From positions 1 through 45,093 of the forward strand of contig CALMVN010000175.1 in NCBI GenBank assembly GCA_937873225.1: a stretch of 45,093 nucleotides of DNA, given 5' to 3'. The translations under genes and the position numbers were made by a program. Shown here in pieces: positions 18,040-26,815 of this stretch (position 1 is the first letter of the stretch; each line of letters starts with the position of its first letter). Under the pieces are notes generated by a model. The model was not told the DNA's origin and ran no database searches. It saw nothing but the letters and a program-made list of their open reading frames with translations. This stretch comes from an uncultured Acetobacteraceae bacterium (lineage in GTDB: Bacteria; Pseudomonadota; Alphaproteobacteria; Acetobacterales; Acetobacteraceae).

Positions 18040-18850
18040 GTCTGGATGGTGCCGGAGGAAGGTAGCCAGCAGGCCAAAGAAGGCTGACGCAGCCACACCG
18101 TCCTGATGCCCCTGAAACATCAACACCTCCGATGCCACCGCATTCCGAACGCCCGTTACCGGATGACGAACTGTCCGCACGTTGCCCGACCAGGGAGGGC
18201 GAGACGGCGGTTGCGGTCGATCCAGGCGAAGGTGCGCTCGATAACCCACCTGCGTTGGCCCAGCTTCTGGCTGGTCTCGATGCCAGGGCGAGCTGTGCGA
18301 GCAGCCATCTCGCAGCGGTGCCAGGCTTGGCCAGAACGTCACCAGTCGTATGTTTTGATGGCGTGGAGCTTGTCCGGCAGACTCCGCGCTGGGCTCGTCT
18401 TGCCGCCGACCGGCGGGATGCTGTCGAGCAGCTCCTCGAACGGCATGCTGTCGTAGGTGTTCGCATCCATCGGGACGAAGGCGAGCGGGATGCCGCTCCG
18501 TTCAGTGATCGGATGACCTTCGTGCCGAGCCTGCTTCAATCGATCGGGTTCGGCCCCGTCTTGTCCATCCCATTTCGGCAGCCAGGGATGCGCCGTCGAT
18601 GCAGGCCCGGCTCCAGCCGCTCCGGTCGGCGGCCCGCAGCAGTCGCAGCAACCTGCGTGCAGCCCGTCCCAGACACCTGCTTCCCACCAATCCCGCAGAC
18701 GACGCAAGCACGTGGTGCCCGAGCTGCCCCCATCTCGATCGGAAACATCTCCAACTGGATGCCAGTCCGCAGCACGAACGGGATCCCGCTCAACGCCGCG
18801 CGATCCGGAACACGGGGCCGGCCACTTTGCGGTCGGTGCGCAGCCAAGGA
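18040..18850 (-). pseudogene. IS5-family transposase relic, near full length with frameshifts
   Basis: Joining three frames on the minus strand gives the usual IS5 (IS427/IS1031-like) order: 'LSGIPFVLRTGIQLEMFPIEMG', 'TTCLRRLRDWWEAGVWDGLH', 'DRSGWSRACIDGAS', 'KTGPNPID', 'ERSGIPLAFV', 'ANTYDSMPFEELLDSIPP', 'LPDKLHAIKTYDW', then a stop, and finally 'LGQRRWVIERTFAWIDRNRR'. All three catalytic neighbourhoods are present but broken by several shifts and stops, so it is inactive. Its 'RRWVIERT' keeps the Trp that is lost as TAG in the 4.5-kb relic. It separates the LysR gene from the antiporter gene. Confidence 0.85.
18416..18454. repeat. 39-bp perfect repeat, copy 2 (within IS5-family relic)
   Basis: Identical to 4781-4819 over all 39 bases, same orientation. 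Both lie at the same place in IS5-family transposase relics, so the repeat comes from common descent of the two insertions; being long and direct it could support recombination between the copies (13.6 kb apart). Confidence 0.9.
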
Positions 18851-18939
18851 GAAGCAGGGCGCTATGACCGACCATAGAGCATGCGTGTAATCACCTTTCC
18901 ATCACTGCAAAGGCGCTTCATGCTTCGAGCGGTTCGCGC

Positions 18940-20523
18940 TCAACGGTGGCTTTCGGCAACCATCTGCTGGAGGTCAAGTTCCTGCTCCAGGGTACGCAGT
19001 ACCCGATCATGGATCTCGCCGGCACGGTGCATGCGCAGGATCTCGGCTCGTCCTGCGTGGATCGCGTCCAGCACCACATCGAAGTGCTCCTGCTTCCGCG
19101 GCAGGTGCATGTCCCGGTCCGACAGGTAGTCCGCCGCTGCGCGGACCCGATGAGCGAACTGCTCCATCAGCCTGGGATGTCGCTCGCCGCCGTCCGGCCG
19201 TCGGGACCGAACCGCAACGGCCCGATACTGCGCTTCCATCATCCGTTGCCAAGCTTCGTCCTCGCTTCTCTGTTGGCTCGGAGCCTCGTCCGGCCCGATG
19301 ATGCGGAGCAGCCTGATCAACGGCGCCAGCGTGGTTCCCTGTACTAGCACCGTCACCAGGATGACCACGAAGGCGCAGGCGAGGATGAGGTCCCTGCCCG
19401 GCAGCCCGACGGGCAGGGACAAGGCCGCGGCCAGCGTGACGACGCCGCGCATGCCGGCCCAGCCCAGCACCATGGCGGCGGCGACTGAGGGCGCCCGTTC
19501 GTCCCGCGGGCGCAGGCGATACCGTGCCTTGAGCACCAAGTAGGAGCCGAGCACCCAGACGAAACGGGACAGCACCACCGCGCCGACCACTCCCACCACC
19601 GGCAGCACCAGCGCACGTCCAGAATGTGGCACTGCCTCGAGGCGCGACACCACGCCGCGCAGAGACAGGCCAATGAGGATGAACAGCAGCGACTGCAGCA
19701 GGAACACCATCACCTTCCAGAAGGCCTGGGCGCGGATGCGGGTGCCTGCGGTAATGTCCGCATGCTGGTGCCAGCCGAGCAGGAGGCCGGTGGTGACGGT
19801 CGCCAGTACGCCGGACACGTGCAGGCGCTCGCCGCCGACATAGGAAATCGCGGAAAGCAGCAGGGTGGCGGTGATGGTGAGCTCGCTGTCCTCCAGGCGG
19901 CGGATAACGAACAGTCCGACGCGACCGAGGGCGTAACCGAAGGCGGCGCCTCCCACCGTCAGGATGCAGAAGGTGCCGATGGCAGCGCCGGTGCTGAAGG
20001 TTCCGGTGAGGGCAGCCGCCACCGCGAAACGGAACAGCACCAGCCCACTCGCGTCGTTGAGCAGGCTTTCTCCCTGCAGCAGCGCGTTGAGGCGCGGCGG
20101 CAGGCTCAGCCGCTCGAGCACCGCTTCCGCTGCGACCGCGTCCGGCGGCGATACGATGGCGCCGAGTGCGAAGCAGATCGCCCAGGGTAGCCCCGGCACC
20201 AGCGCCTTCGCCACAATCCCGACAGCCAAGGTGGTAAACGCCACCGCGCCGATCGCGAGCAGGAGGATGCCGACAAGGTTCTCCCTGAACTCGCGCCACA
20301 CGGTGAAGTAGGCACCGTTCATCAGCAGCGGCGGCAGGAAGACGAGCAGGACGAGATCGGGATCGACGGCAAAATCCGGAACGCCAGGAAGCAGCGCCAG
20401 CGCGATTCCGCCGAGGATGAAGGCGGCCGCCGGCGGCAGGCCAAGCCGACGTGCTACCAGCTCCAGCGCGAAGATCGCCAGCAGCAACAGGATCAGGAAC
20501 TCGTACTGGCTGGCCGCTGACAT
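18940..20523 (-). CDS. CPA1-family cation/proton antiporter (Na+/H+ type)
   Basis: 527 residues from ATG 20523 (20526 is the adjacent alternative). About 12 membrane helices in the first 400 residues. The transport core 'FALGAIVSPPDAVAAEAVLERL' and 'LLQGESLLNDASGLVLFRFAVA' carries the family's Pro-Asp and paired Asn-Asp residues for cation and proton exchange, and 'GWAGMRGVVTLAAALSLP' is the arginine-bearing helix of this family. A cytoplasmic tail of about 110 residues (from 'EDEAWQRMMEAQYRAVAV') is rich in charged and His residues and probably regulates activity. It is similar to YjcE/NhaP-type exchangers in pH and Na+ homeostasis. It stands alone, with an IS5 relic downstream. Confidence 0.9.
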   Translation of the reverse strand: MSAASQYEFLILLLLAIFALELVARRLGLPPAAAFILGGIALALLPGVPDFAVDPDLVLLVFLPPLLMNGAYFTVWREFRENLVGILLLAIGAVAFTTLAVGIVAKALVPGLPWAICFALGAIVSPPDAVAAEAVLERLSLPPRLNALLQGESLLNDASGLVLFRFAVAAALTGTFSTGAAIGTFCILTVGGAAFGYALGRVGLFVIRRLEDSELTITATLLLSAISYVGGERLHVSGVLATVTTGLLLGWHQHADITAGTRIRAQAFWKVMVFLLQSLLFILIGLSLRGVVSRLEAVPHSGRALVLPVVGVVGAVVLSRFVWVLGSYLVLKARYRLRPRDERAPSVAAAMVLGWAGMRGVVTLAAALSLPVGLPGRDLILACAFVVILVTVLVQGTTLAPLIRLLRIIGPDEAPSQQRSEDEAWQRMMEAQYRAVAVRSRRPDGGERHPRLMEQFAHRVRAAADYLSDRDMHLPRKQEHFDVVLDAIHAGRAEILRMHRAGEIHDRVLRTLEQELDLQQMVAESHR

Positions 20524-21046
20524 CATGCGTGATGAAACCCGGTGGGGCTGGCGGCCCGGCCGCAAACCGGCGTGAACTCAAACCGGCTTCGTCCGCCCGC
20601 GAACTCCGGCCGCATCAGGCGTCCCGATCCGGACAGGATCCAGCCAGGATGCCATTGCGACGCCGGCACGTCATCCCGGCGATGCGCCGTCTGCCCGGCT
20701 GCGTCGCGCGGGCGAGCAGGTTGCCAGGCGCTTGGCTGGACTGGTGCCTTGGTTGCGCCTGCCGCGATGTGCTGTTCGGGCATGATCCTTCATCCGGTCA
20801 CGAACGGCCGGCCGCTCGCTCGGTAACGCGGGCCGTCGCCTCCCCACCGTTCGAGCAACCGCCGGCATCCCACTGCCAGCAGCGTCCTGTCGATCCCGGT
20901 TACAGGACAACCAGGCCATCAGCTGCAACCGTATCCCAGGTCTGTCGACCAGATGCGGCCGCGTTGCGGCCGTCCCGGTGCCGACCACGAGCCACGGGAC
21001 ATCGCTCAGGATGCGTCAGTGCTCGGGCCATGTGCTGTGAGATGGC
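20524..21046. other. Gap before the 21-kb NTF2-fold gene; no gene recognised
   Basis: Both strands contain open frames of 60-105 codons, but their third-position base use is mixed and none resembles a known protein. The sequence is GC-rich without a clear promoter or IS motif. It is the probable location of the antiporter gene's promoter (near 20530-20700, minus strand). Confidence 0.4.
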
Positions 21047-21655
21047 TCAGAGCGTGTGATCATGAAGGTAGCTGTCCGGTATCGGGTTTCCTGGCCTTTC
21101 CCAGTCGTAGTACACCTGGACGATGTACCAGCGGTTCGCGCTGCTCAGGAGCTCGAAGGACTTTATGCCACGAACGAAAGGATGGGCATCAGTGGGTGCG
21201 CGGCGCGACTCGTAGGAGGCATAGACATGCGCCATCACGCCGAAGCGTTGAACCTGGTTGGCGATGATCCGATCGAAGAACCCCTGCTTTGCCTGCTGAT
21301 CGGCCAGCGCCGCATAGCGTTCGGGCGACAGCAGGATCACGTCAGAGGGCCGTCCATGCCCTCCCACCAAGCCGATGACGATGCGGCCATCTGGTACGAA
21401 CAGCGAACGAAGCCGATCCTTGTCGAGCTTCTGGGCAGCCGGTAGCGAAACCGCCTCAGCGAACGCTTGGACGATACCGGGTATCGAGGATACGTCATCC
21501 GGACTCGGGCGCGGCCAGTCGGGATGTTGCCTGATCGAAGGCATCGGCGGAGTGGCGTCAGGTCCGGCTTGGCCGAAGGCCTGCATCCGGGAACAGACCA
21601 GGAGCCCGAAGGCGAGGCAAACAAGGGCGCACTTCTGCCTGCGGAGGATGCTCAT
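21047..21655 (-). CDS. Exported NTF2-fold protein
   Basis: 202 residues from the ATG at 21655; the open frame starts 10 codons earlier but the chosen start gives a proper signal peptide (ILRRQKCALVCLAFGLLVCSR to FGQA). The mature part has an NTF2-like layout: 'VQAFAEAVSLPAAQKLDKDRLRSLFVPDGRIVIG' (helix plus first strands), 'RYAALADQQAKQGFFDRIIANQVQRFGVMAHVYASYESRR' and 'KSFELLSSANRWYIVQVYYDWERPG'. Ligand and role are unknown. It sits downstream of the beta-helix-like gene with an 82-bp gap and may share its transcript. Function is inferred from fold only. Confidence 0.8.
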   Translation of the reverse strand: MSILRRQKCALVCLAFGLLVCSRMQAFGQAGPDATPPMPSIRQHPDWPRPSPDDVSSIPGIVQAFAEAVSLPAAQKLDKDRLRSLFVPDGRIVIGLVGGHGRPSDVILLSPERYAALADQQAKQGFFDRIIANQVQRFGVMAHVYASYESRRAPTDAHPFVRGIKSFELLSSANRWYIVQVYYDWERPGNPIPDSYLHDHTL

Positions 21656-21737
21656 GATGCGTCTTCTTTTCCGTCCGTCCCGCACATGCAGCGCTTCGCC
21701 CGGACCGGGCTGTCATGCTGTTCAGCCGCTCGCGCCA

Positions 21738-22994
21738 CTACAGTGATCCAAATCCTTTTCCGGCGGCCTCCAGTCTGCCCCGGACGGTGAACGCCTCGAC
21801 CGCACCATGCAGCTCAAGCGCTTCGACCCCGGCGCCATGCGTGGCGAGGCCGCCCGTCACGCTGATCTCGCGAGCGGCGCCGCCGGGCTTGATGCTGAGC
21901 GCGATCGCGGCGAGTCGGGTCACCACGCCCTTGACCAGCGAGTCACCGACACCGCCATGGGTCTCGATGCCGCGACGCACCGCGATGCGACCGACGGGCT
22001 GGCTGATCTGCATGCCGACCGCGCCGTCACCACGCGTGACGATCCGGTCAAACTCCGCCTCCTCCAGACTGCCGGCATAGATGTTGAAGCCCCTGGCGCC
22101 GCCGCCGAAGGTCTCGATCGGCGCCAGCAGCTGCAGCGAGCGCAAGGCGCCGAAGTTGACGAAGCCGATGCCGCTCGGGCCGTGGGAGGTCAGCTTGGCC
22201 TCCGCGATCCAGCGATCCACCACCCCCCAGTTGTCGAGCACCATGTCGTTGGGTCCGTAGGTGGTCACCGGACCTCGGTTGCGGACCTGGTCGACGACGG
22301 CGCCGGACACCGTGAACACGCCGCCGGAGATGCGGTCCGGCGTTCCCGGCGGGATGCCGCCGTCGCTGTGCACCTCGCCCGTCTCGAGGCGGCTGACCAG
22401 AAGGCGTCCGCCCGCATCCCCGGCACCTGCAACGAACACGCCGCCGCCACGCACCGGTGCGCCGGCCCGGCCGATCGACAGGCCGGTCAGGTCTGCCGTG
22501 ATCGTGACCGTGGGATCGGCCTGGCGGTTCCACACGGTGAAGACGCCCGGCACCACCTGGACGCCGAAGCCGGCCGGCCGCTCGTCGAAGCCACGCGCAT
22601 CCGCCGCTGCGACGTGGACATCGTGCGCCTCCACGTGGCCCTTCCGCACCCGATCCGCGGCGATCAGGCGCACCGAGCCGATGATCCTTAGGTGACGCAG
22701 CTCCAGCCGGCCGAGATCGTCCACCGCAGGATCGTTGTGCACGGCGCGCCGGTCCGGATCGGTCGCAAGTTCGAGCCCTTCGATACGGTTGTCGGAGGAC
22801 AGGCTCAAGCCGTCCTGCCCGGCGCCAAACGCCAGCCTGACGGCACTTCCTGGTCCGAGAAGCGCCTGTCCGGGACGCAGCGCCAGCGCAGGCACATCGG
22901 CCAGGGACGTCGCCACCCGCACGACCTCAACCCCTTCTGCCAGCGCTGCCACCAGCGCCGCCGTCGTTTCGACTTCGACCTGCCGTTCCGGCAT
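21738..22994 (-). CDS. Beta-helix-like repeat protein, unknown function
   Basis: 418 residues, starting 'MPERQVEVETTAALVAALAEGVEVVRVAT'. The body consists of short strands in a regular rhythm, for example 'LELRHLRIIGSVRL', 'VEAHDVHVAA', 'VTITADLTGLSIG', 'RISGGVFTVSGAV', 'LRSLQLLAPIETFG', 'ISVTGGLATHGAG' and 'LELHGAVEAFTVRGR', which fits a right-handed parallel beta-helix. There is no signal peptide and no recognisable catalytic Asp set, so polysaccharide lyase activity is unsupported. The 'NRGPVTTYGPNDMVLDNWG' and 'GGARGFNIYAG' segments look like loop insertions. Similar proteins are annotated only as hypothetical, to my knowledge. It heads the minus-strand pair with the exported NTF2-fold gene. 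Confidence 0.75.
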   Translation of the reverse strand: MPERQVEVETTAALVAALAEGVEVVRVATSLADVPALALRPGQALLGPGSAVRLAFGAGQDGLSLSSDNRIEGLELATDPDRRAVHNDPAVDDLGRLELRHLRIIGSVRLIAADRVRKGHVEAHDVHVAAADARGFDERPAGFGVQVVPGVFTVWNRQADPTVTITADLTGLSIGRAGAPVRGGGVFVAGAGDAGGRLLVSRLETGEVHSDGGIPPGTPDRISGGVFTVSGAVVDQVRNRGPVTTYGPNDMVLDNWGVVDRWIAEAKLTSHGPSGIGFVNFGALRSLQLLAPIETFGGGARGFNIYAGSLEEAEFDRIVTRGDGAVGMQISQPVGRIAVRRGIETHGGVGDSLVKGVVTRLAAIALSIKPGGAAREISVTGGLATHGAGVEALELHGAVEAFTVRGRLEAAGKGFGSL

Positions 22995-23030
22995 CCGGTT
23001 TCCCTTCCTAGTGGTTGTTGATCGCGGAGC

Positions 23031-23329
23031 TCAGGCGCCGGCTGATGCCAAATCGACCTCGTGCACCACGATCGTGCGGTGTCCGATGAAGTCGTTTGTC
23101 CCGGGGAGGCCGTTCAAGTGAGCAAACCGCTCTGCTTGTGGCTGCCGTGCTCGGTCTCGGAGCAGATGACCGCCCGGTTGTTGATCCAGATCGCTCCCAG
23201 CGCGATCCTTAGCGGGCAGTCGACGTCGCTCGACCGGATGGACGCCGTGAGGCCGCAGCGTGAGCCGTTTGCCAGCCGTGCCGCCTCTGCGGTAGTCCGG
23301 CTGCGGACAGGCGGCGAAACGGCTGTCAC
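23031..23329 (-). pseudogene. Small frameshifted gene after the 23.8-kb NTF2-fold gene, unknown
   Basis: Starts at GTG 23329, 11 bases after the upstream stop, and codes for about 70 residues ('GAIWINNRAVICSETEHGSH') before a TGA at 23114. The next frame takes over just before that stop and continues for 28 residues ('LPGTNDFIGHRTIVVHEVDL') to a TGA at 23031. Third-position G/C use is high in both parts, which argues that both were coding; one frame change joins them. I recognise no family. Either it is a pseudogene, or a sequencing error or a programmed shift splits one roughly 98-residue protein. Confidence 0.35.
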
Positions 23330-23339
23330 CGCTTGCCTG

Positions 23340-23849
23340 TCAGGAGCTGGGTGGGTTCGTCGGCGAGAAGCTGTAGCGCGCGATGCGCCACTTGCCGTCG
23401 TGGCCCTTCTCCAGCACGAACAGCTCCTGGTTGGCCTCAGAGGTGGTCTTCCCGGTCGAATGGTGTAGCGTCGTGCCGGCCGAGTTGGTCCTGACGAAGG
23501 CCCAGTCCGGCGCCATCTGCACGATCTCGGCGATGTTGAACTTCACGTCGAACTTGAGCTCCGCGAACACCTTGTCGTAGGCGACCTTGACCGCCTCCTT
23601 GCCTACGAACGACTGGCTATACGGCGCCATGAATACGCCGCCCTCGATGTAGAGAGGCAGCACCGCCGCGGTATCACCACCGTTCAGCGCCGCGTTGTAG
23701 GCCGCCATGGCGCTCTCGATGCCGGCATGTGCCTGCGCCGTCACGCCGTGTGGCGCCGCATGGGCCGCGCCGGCCGGAATGCTGGAACTTGCGGCGGCCA
23801 AAGCGAGGACCACGCCGAGGGCGGACACCGGGAACCACCTGACATGCAT
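23340..23849 (-). CDS. Exported SnoaL-like/DUF4440-type protein
   Basis: 169 residues from the ATG at 23849, with GAGG 8 bases upstream. A signal peptide (HVRWFPVSALGVVLALAAAS to AHAA) is followed by 'IESAMAAYNAALNGGDTAAVLPLYIEGGVFMAPYSQSFVGKEAVKVAYDKVF', a textbook SnoaL-like/DUF4440 opening, then 'FNIAEIVQMAPDWAFVRTNSAGTTLHHSTGKTTSEANQELFVLEKGHDGKWRIARYSFS'. The domain normally acts as a small-molecule binding or isomerase-like unit; being periplasmic, it may detoxify or bind a ligand outside. It is divergent from the cytoplasmic NTF2-fold gene at 24133 with 283 bp between starts, and the small frameshifted gene follows 11 bases after it. Confidence 0.88.
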   Translation of the reverse strand: MHVRWFPVSALGVVLALAAASSSIPAGAAHAAPHGVTAQAHAGIESAMAAYNAALNGGDTAAVLPLYIEGGVFMAPYSQSFVGKEAVKVAYDKVFAELKFDVKFNIAEIVQMAPDWAFVRTNSAGTTLHHSTGKTTSEANQELFVLEKGHDGKWRIARYSFSPTNPPSS

Positions 23850-24132
23850 AAAGCCATCCTCTTGAGCCTCCAAAAAGCGCCTGTCTCGGGAATGAGCCAG
23901 GGCTAGGCGATCGGCCGTTCGCGCATTAGCAGGCAATCGCGAAAAGGAGCTTTCCACATTTGTCGCGAAGCTGCGAGCTCGGCTGGACCGTGTCGGCCGG
24001 TCGACAGTCTACCGAATCTGGAAAACTCAATCCCGCCTGCGCGCCTAGGAAGGTGGCCGATACCCTTCTAACGTCGGCGGCGACACGCGGTCGACGATGA
24101 GCCGCCGCCGAGCCAACATAAGGCAGCAGCCG

Positions 24133-24594
24133 ATGACCAGGACCGCCTTGGAAACGATGACTGCCATTCTGAAGGACCCGAAGAACATCGACCACGTCCG
24201 CTCCCTGGTGACGCCGGACGTGACCTACGTGTCGCTCAACTATGACGATCCGGACCTCAAGCGCGTGATGCCCTGGTGCGGAACCTCCCGCGGCCCGGAA
24301 GCGATCGTGCAGACCTTTCTCGACGTTGCGCGCTACTGGAGCGTCGACGACTTCCGGATCGAGGCTGAACTCGACGCCGGCGAGAACGCCGCGATCTTCG
24401 GACGCTTCACCTATACCTCCACGGTGCTGTCACGAACCGTCACTTCGCCATTCAGCGTGTTCGGACGGGTCAAGGATGGGCTGTGCCACTACATGCAGTT
24501 CATGGAGGACACCTTCGCGACTACCGCGTCGTTCCGTAGCGGCGGCCATTGGATCATCCGGAGCAATCCAGACGGGGAACAGATCGAGGTCTAG
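24133..24594 (+). CDS. NTF2-fold (SnoaL-like) protein
   Basis: 153 residues from the ATG at 24133; an earlier start at 24097 adds 12 basic residues and is possible. The sequence 'ILKDPKNIDHVRSLVTPDVTYVSLNYDDPDLKRVMPWCGTSRGPEAIVQTFLDVARYW' and 'IEAELDAGENAAIFGRFTYTSTVLSRTVTSPFSVFGRVKDGLCHYMQFMEDTFATTASF' is a full single NTF2-like fold. No signal peptide. Its nearest relatives occur next to SDR and LysR genes in many proteobacteria; the pirin/SDR/LysR block follows here. It is convergent with the pirin gene, 26 bp apart. Confidence 0.85.
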   Translation: MTRTALETMTAILKDPKNIDHVRSLVTPDVTYVSLNYDDPDLKRVMPWCGTSRGPEAIVQTFLDVARYWSVDDFRIEAELDAGENAAIFGRFTYTSTVLSRTVTSPFSVFGRVKDGLCHYMQFMEDTFATTASFRSGGHWIIRSNPDGEQIEV

Positions 24595-24620
24595 CGCCTT
24601 CGTCGCGGCTCGCCGGCAGT

Positions 24621-25592
24621 TCAGCTCGTTGGCGAGCCTTCGGCGACTGTCTGCGTGGCAGGCCTGTGAGCATTCCTTGCATCAGGAAGCGGAACGAACT
24701 CCGCTTCGTCGCCAGGGACCCTGGCAAAACGGCCGGCGACCCAGTCGGCCTTGGCCTGCTCGATGCGCTCCCGGGACGAGGAGACGAAGTTCCAGAACAG
24801 GTGGCGCGGACCATCCATCGGCGCGCCCCCCAGCAGAAGCAAGCGCGCGCCGTCCCGACCTGCCCGGATCGCCAGCTGGTTGCGCGGGTGGAACACGAGC
24901 AGGCGCCCGGCGGCGAAGAACTCGCCGCCCAGTTCGACACCGCCTTCCAGCACATAGGCGGCACGCTCCTCATAACCGTCGGGAAGGGGAAGCGTCGCGC
25001 CCGACGCGACCGCGGCATCGGCGTAGAACAGCTCGGAGACGGTTTCCACGGGCGAGCGCAAGCCCCAGCCGCTCCCGGCGATCAGCCTGAGGCGGACCTG
25101 CCCATCCTCGGCCACCGGAAGCGTGGCGGCAGCATGATGGAAGAAGCTGGGAGCAACTTCCTCCATGCTCCGTGGCATGGCGACCCAGGACTGCAGGCCG
25201 AACAGCCGGTTTCGGCGCGAGCGGTCCTCCGTAGCCGTCCGCTCCGAATGCACGATCCCGGCTCCCGCCGTCATCCAGTTGACGTCACCTGCAACGATGG
25301 ACTGGTTGGTCCCGAGGCTGTCGCGATGCCGGATGGCGCCCTCGAACAGGTAGGTGACGGTGGACAGGCCGACATGCGGATGCGGACGAACGTCAAGGCC
25401 CTGGCCGCGCAGGAACTCGCCAGGCCCGACTTGGTCAAAGAAGACGAACGGCCCGACCATCTGCCGTTCCTGGGACGGAAGCGCACGGCGCACCTCAAGG
25501 CCACCGATGTCGTGCGCGCGCGGAAGAATGACGGCCGCCAGGCCGTCCGGCATTGGCGCGAAACGCCCGAGCGGTTGCACTTCACGTGACAC
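24621..25592 (-). CDS. Pirin-family bicupin protein
   Basis: 323 residues from a GTG at 25592, chosen because GGAG lies 8 bases before it; the longer frame from 25637 has no site. The N-terminal cupin carries the metal-binding set 'DVRPHPHVGLSTVTYLFEGAIRHRDS' and 'GAGIVHSER' (His residues plus a Glu), normal for pirins that bind Fe and may have quercetinase activity. The C-terminal cupin ('LVFHPRNQLAIRAGRDGARLLLLGGAPMDGPRHLFWNFVSSSRERI') shows the family's usual 'FWNFVSSS' signature. It is cytoplasmic. It stands divergent from the SDR gene with 193 bp between starts, so both may answer to the LysR regulator further downstream. Confidence 0.93.
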   Translation of the reverse strand: MSREVQPLGRFAPMPDGLAAVILPRAHDIGGLEVRRALPSQERQMVGPFVFFDQVGPGEFLRGQGLDVRPHPHVGLSTVTYLFEGAIRHRDSLGTNQSIVAGDVNWMTAGAGIVHSERTATEDRSRRNRLFGLQSWVAMPRSMEEVAPSFFHHAAATLPVAEDGQVRLRLIAGSGWGLRSPVETVSELFYADAAVASGATLPLPDGYEERAAYVLEGGVELGGEFFAAGRLLVFHPRNQLAIRAGRDGARLLLLGGAPMDGPRHLFWNFVSSSRERIEQAKADWVAGRFARVPGDEAEFVPLPDARNAHRPATQTVAEGSPTS

Positions 25593-25785
25593 GGCAGCGT
25601 CTCCGTCAGCAGCCGCACGGCATCCTGCACCATGCATCCGGCACTTGCAGCCTACCGCGTCTTCGCTGTAATCGGTTGTCCCATGCCCTGGAAGGTGCTT
25701 CCCGCCCGCAAGCCCTAGAAGGCGACGGCAGGCAGAATAGGCTGGTCCACCAAATGGCTGGACCTATGGCCGTGAGCCGATCACG

Positions 25786-26532
25786 ATGAACGTCAGGCTG
25801 ACTGGAAAGACGGCGGTCGTCACCGGCGCGTCGCGTGGCATCGGCGCCGCCATCGCGCAGCGGCTGGCTGCGGAAGGAGCCGACCTCGTCATCACCTACG
25901 CAGGCAACGACGCAGCTTCAACCCGGACTGTCGCCGCCATCGAGGCTATCGGCCGGCGCGCGCGGGCGATCAAGGCTGACGCTGCTGACGGAGCGGCAGT
26001 CCGGGCGGCGATCGAGCAGGCATCTGATTTTCTTGGCGGCATCGACATCTTGGTCCACAATGCGGGCATCACAGAGATGGAAGTAGCACCCGCGGCGTCC
26101 GAGGACAGCTACCGCAGGCAGTTCGGGATCAACGTCGACGGCGTCTTCATCGGCACGACAGCCGCGATCCCGCTCATGCGGGACAATGGGCGCATCCTGA
26201 TCGTGGGCAGCGTCAACGCCCACACGATGCCCTTCACCGGCGGTGCGATCTACGGAGCAACCAAGGCGGCCGTTGCGGGCCTCGCGCGGGGTTGGGCGCG
26301 CGATCTCGGACCGCGGAACATCTTGGTGAATGTGATTCAGCCCGGACCGATCGACACCGATCTCAACCCGGCCGACGAGCGGGACGCCGCCATCGCAATG
26401 ACCAAGCTGACCGTGCTCGGGCGCTATGGCCGCGTCGACGAGATCGCAGCGCTTGCCGCCTTTCTCGCCAGCGAAGAAGCATCCTATATCACGGGTGCTG
26501 CGATCGACATCGACGGCGGCTTCTCCATCTAG
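25786..26532 (+). CDS. SDR-family NAD(P)-dependent oxidoreductase
   Basis: 248 residues, the classical-SDR length. The nucleotide-binding loop 'TGASRGIG' is at 13-20, 'NNAG'-type 'HNAGI' at 91-95, the structural Asn at 116 in 'FGINVDG', catalytic Ser142 in 'VGSVNAHT', and Tyr156/Lys160 in 'YGATKAA'; 'PGPIDTDL' follows. The tail 'YITGAAIDIDGGFSI' is the common end of fabG-like enzymes. Substrate unknown; likely reduces or oxidises a small ketone or alcohol. It is oriented toward the LysR gene 283 bp downstream and divergent from pirin. Confidence 0.95.
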   Translation: MNVRLTGKTAVVTGASRGIGAAIAQRLAAEGADLVITYAGNDAASTRTVAAIEAIGRRARAIKADAADGAAVRAAIEQASDFLGGIDILVHNAGITEMEVAPAASEDSYRRQFGINVDGVFIGTTAAIPLMRDNGRILIVGSVNAHTMPFTGGAIYGATKAAVAGLARGWARDLGPRNILVNVIQPGPIDTDLNPADERDAAIAMTKLTVLGRYGRVDEIAALAAFLASEEASYITGAAIDIDGGFSI

Positions 26533-26815
26533 CACTGTGTTGCCGCCCAGACGCAACCGCGGGGTCACGCGGGCCTCTGCGCCCACGACTCCTGCCAGCC
26601 GGTCTGCCTGCCAGCGACATGTCGAGGGGGCGCCGGGCCTGCGGGTTGCTTCCTGCAGTCGACCGCCGCAAGAGGCGAGAACGTGTCGCCGCTGGCAGAA
26701 ACTCATCACGCGCTTCGACCAGAGGTCGTTCCTGCACCTCCGCAAACGGCACCTGCTCTGATGCGGACGCGCAGAAACCTGACATGACCTTGCCACTCAA
26801 CGAAGGCCGATCCGC

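Noticed and set aside
20671-20988. 105-codon minus-strand frame between antiporter and NTF2-fold genes
   Set aside because: Mixed third-position use, no recognised family and no ribosome site.
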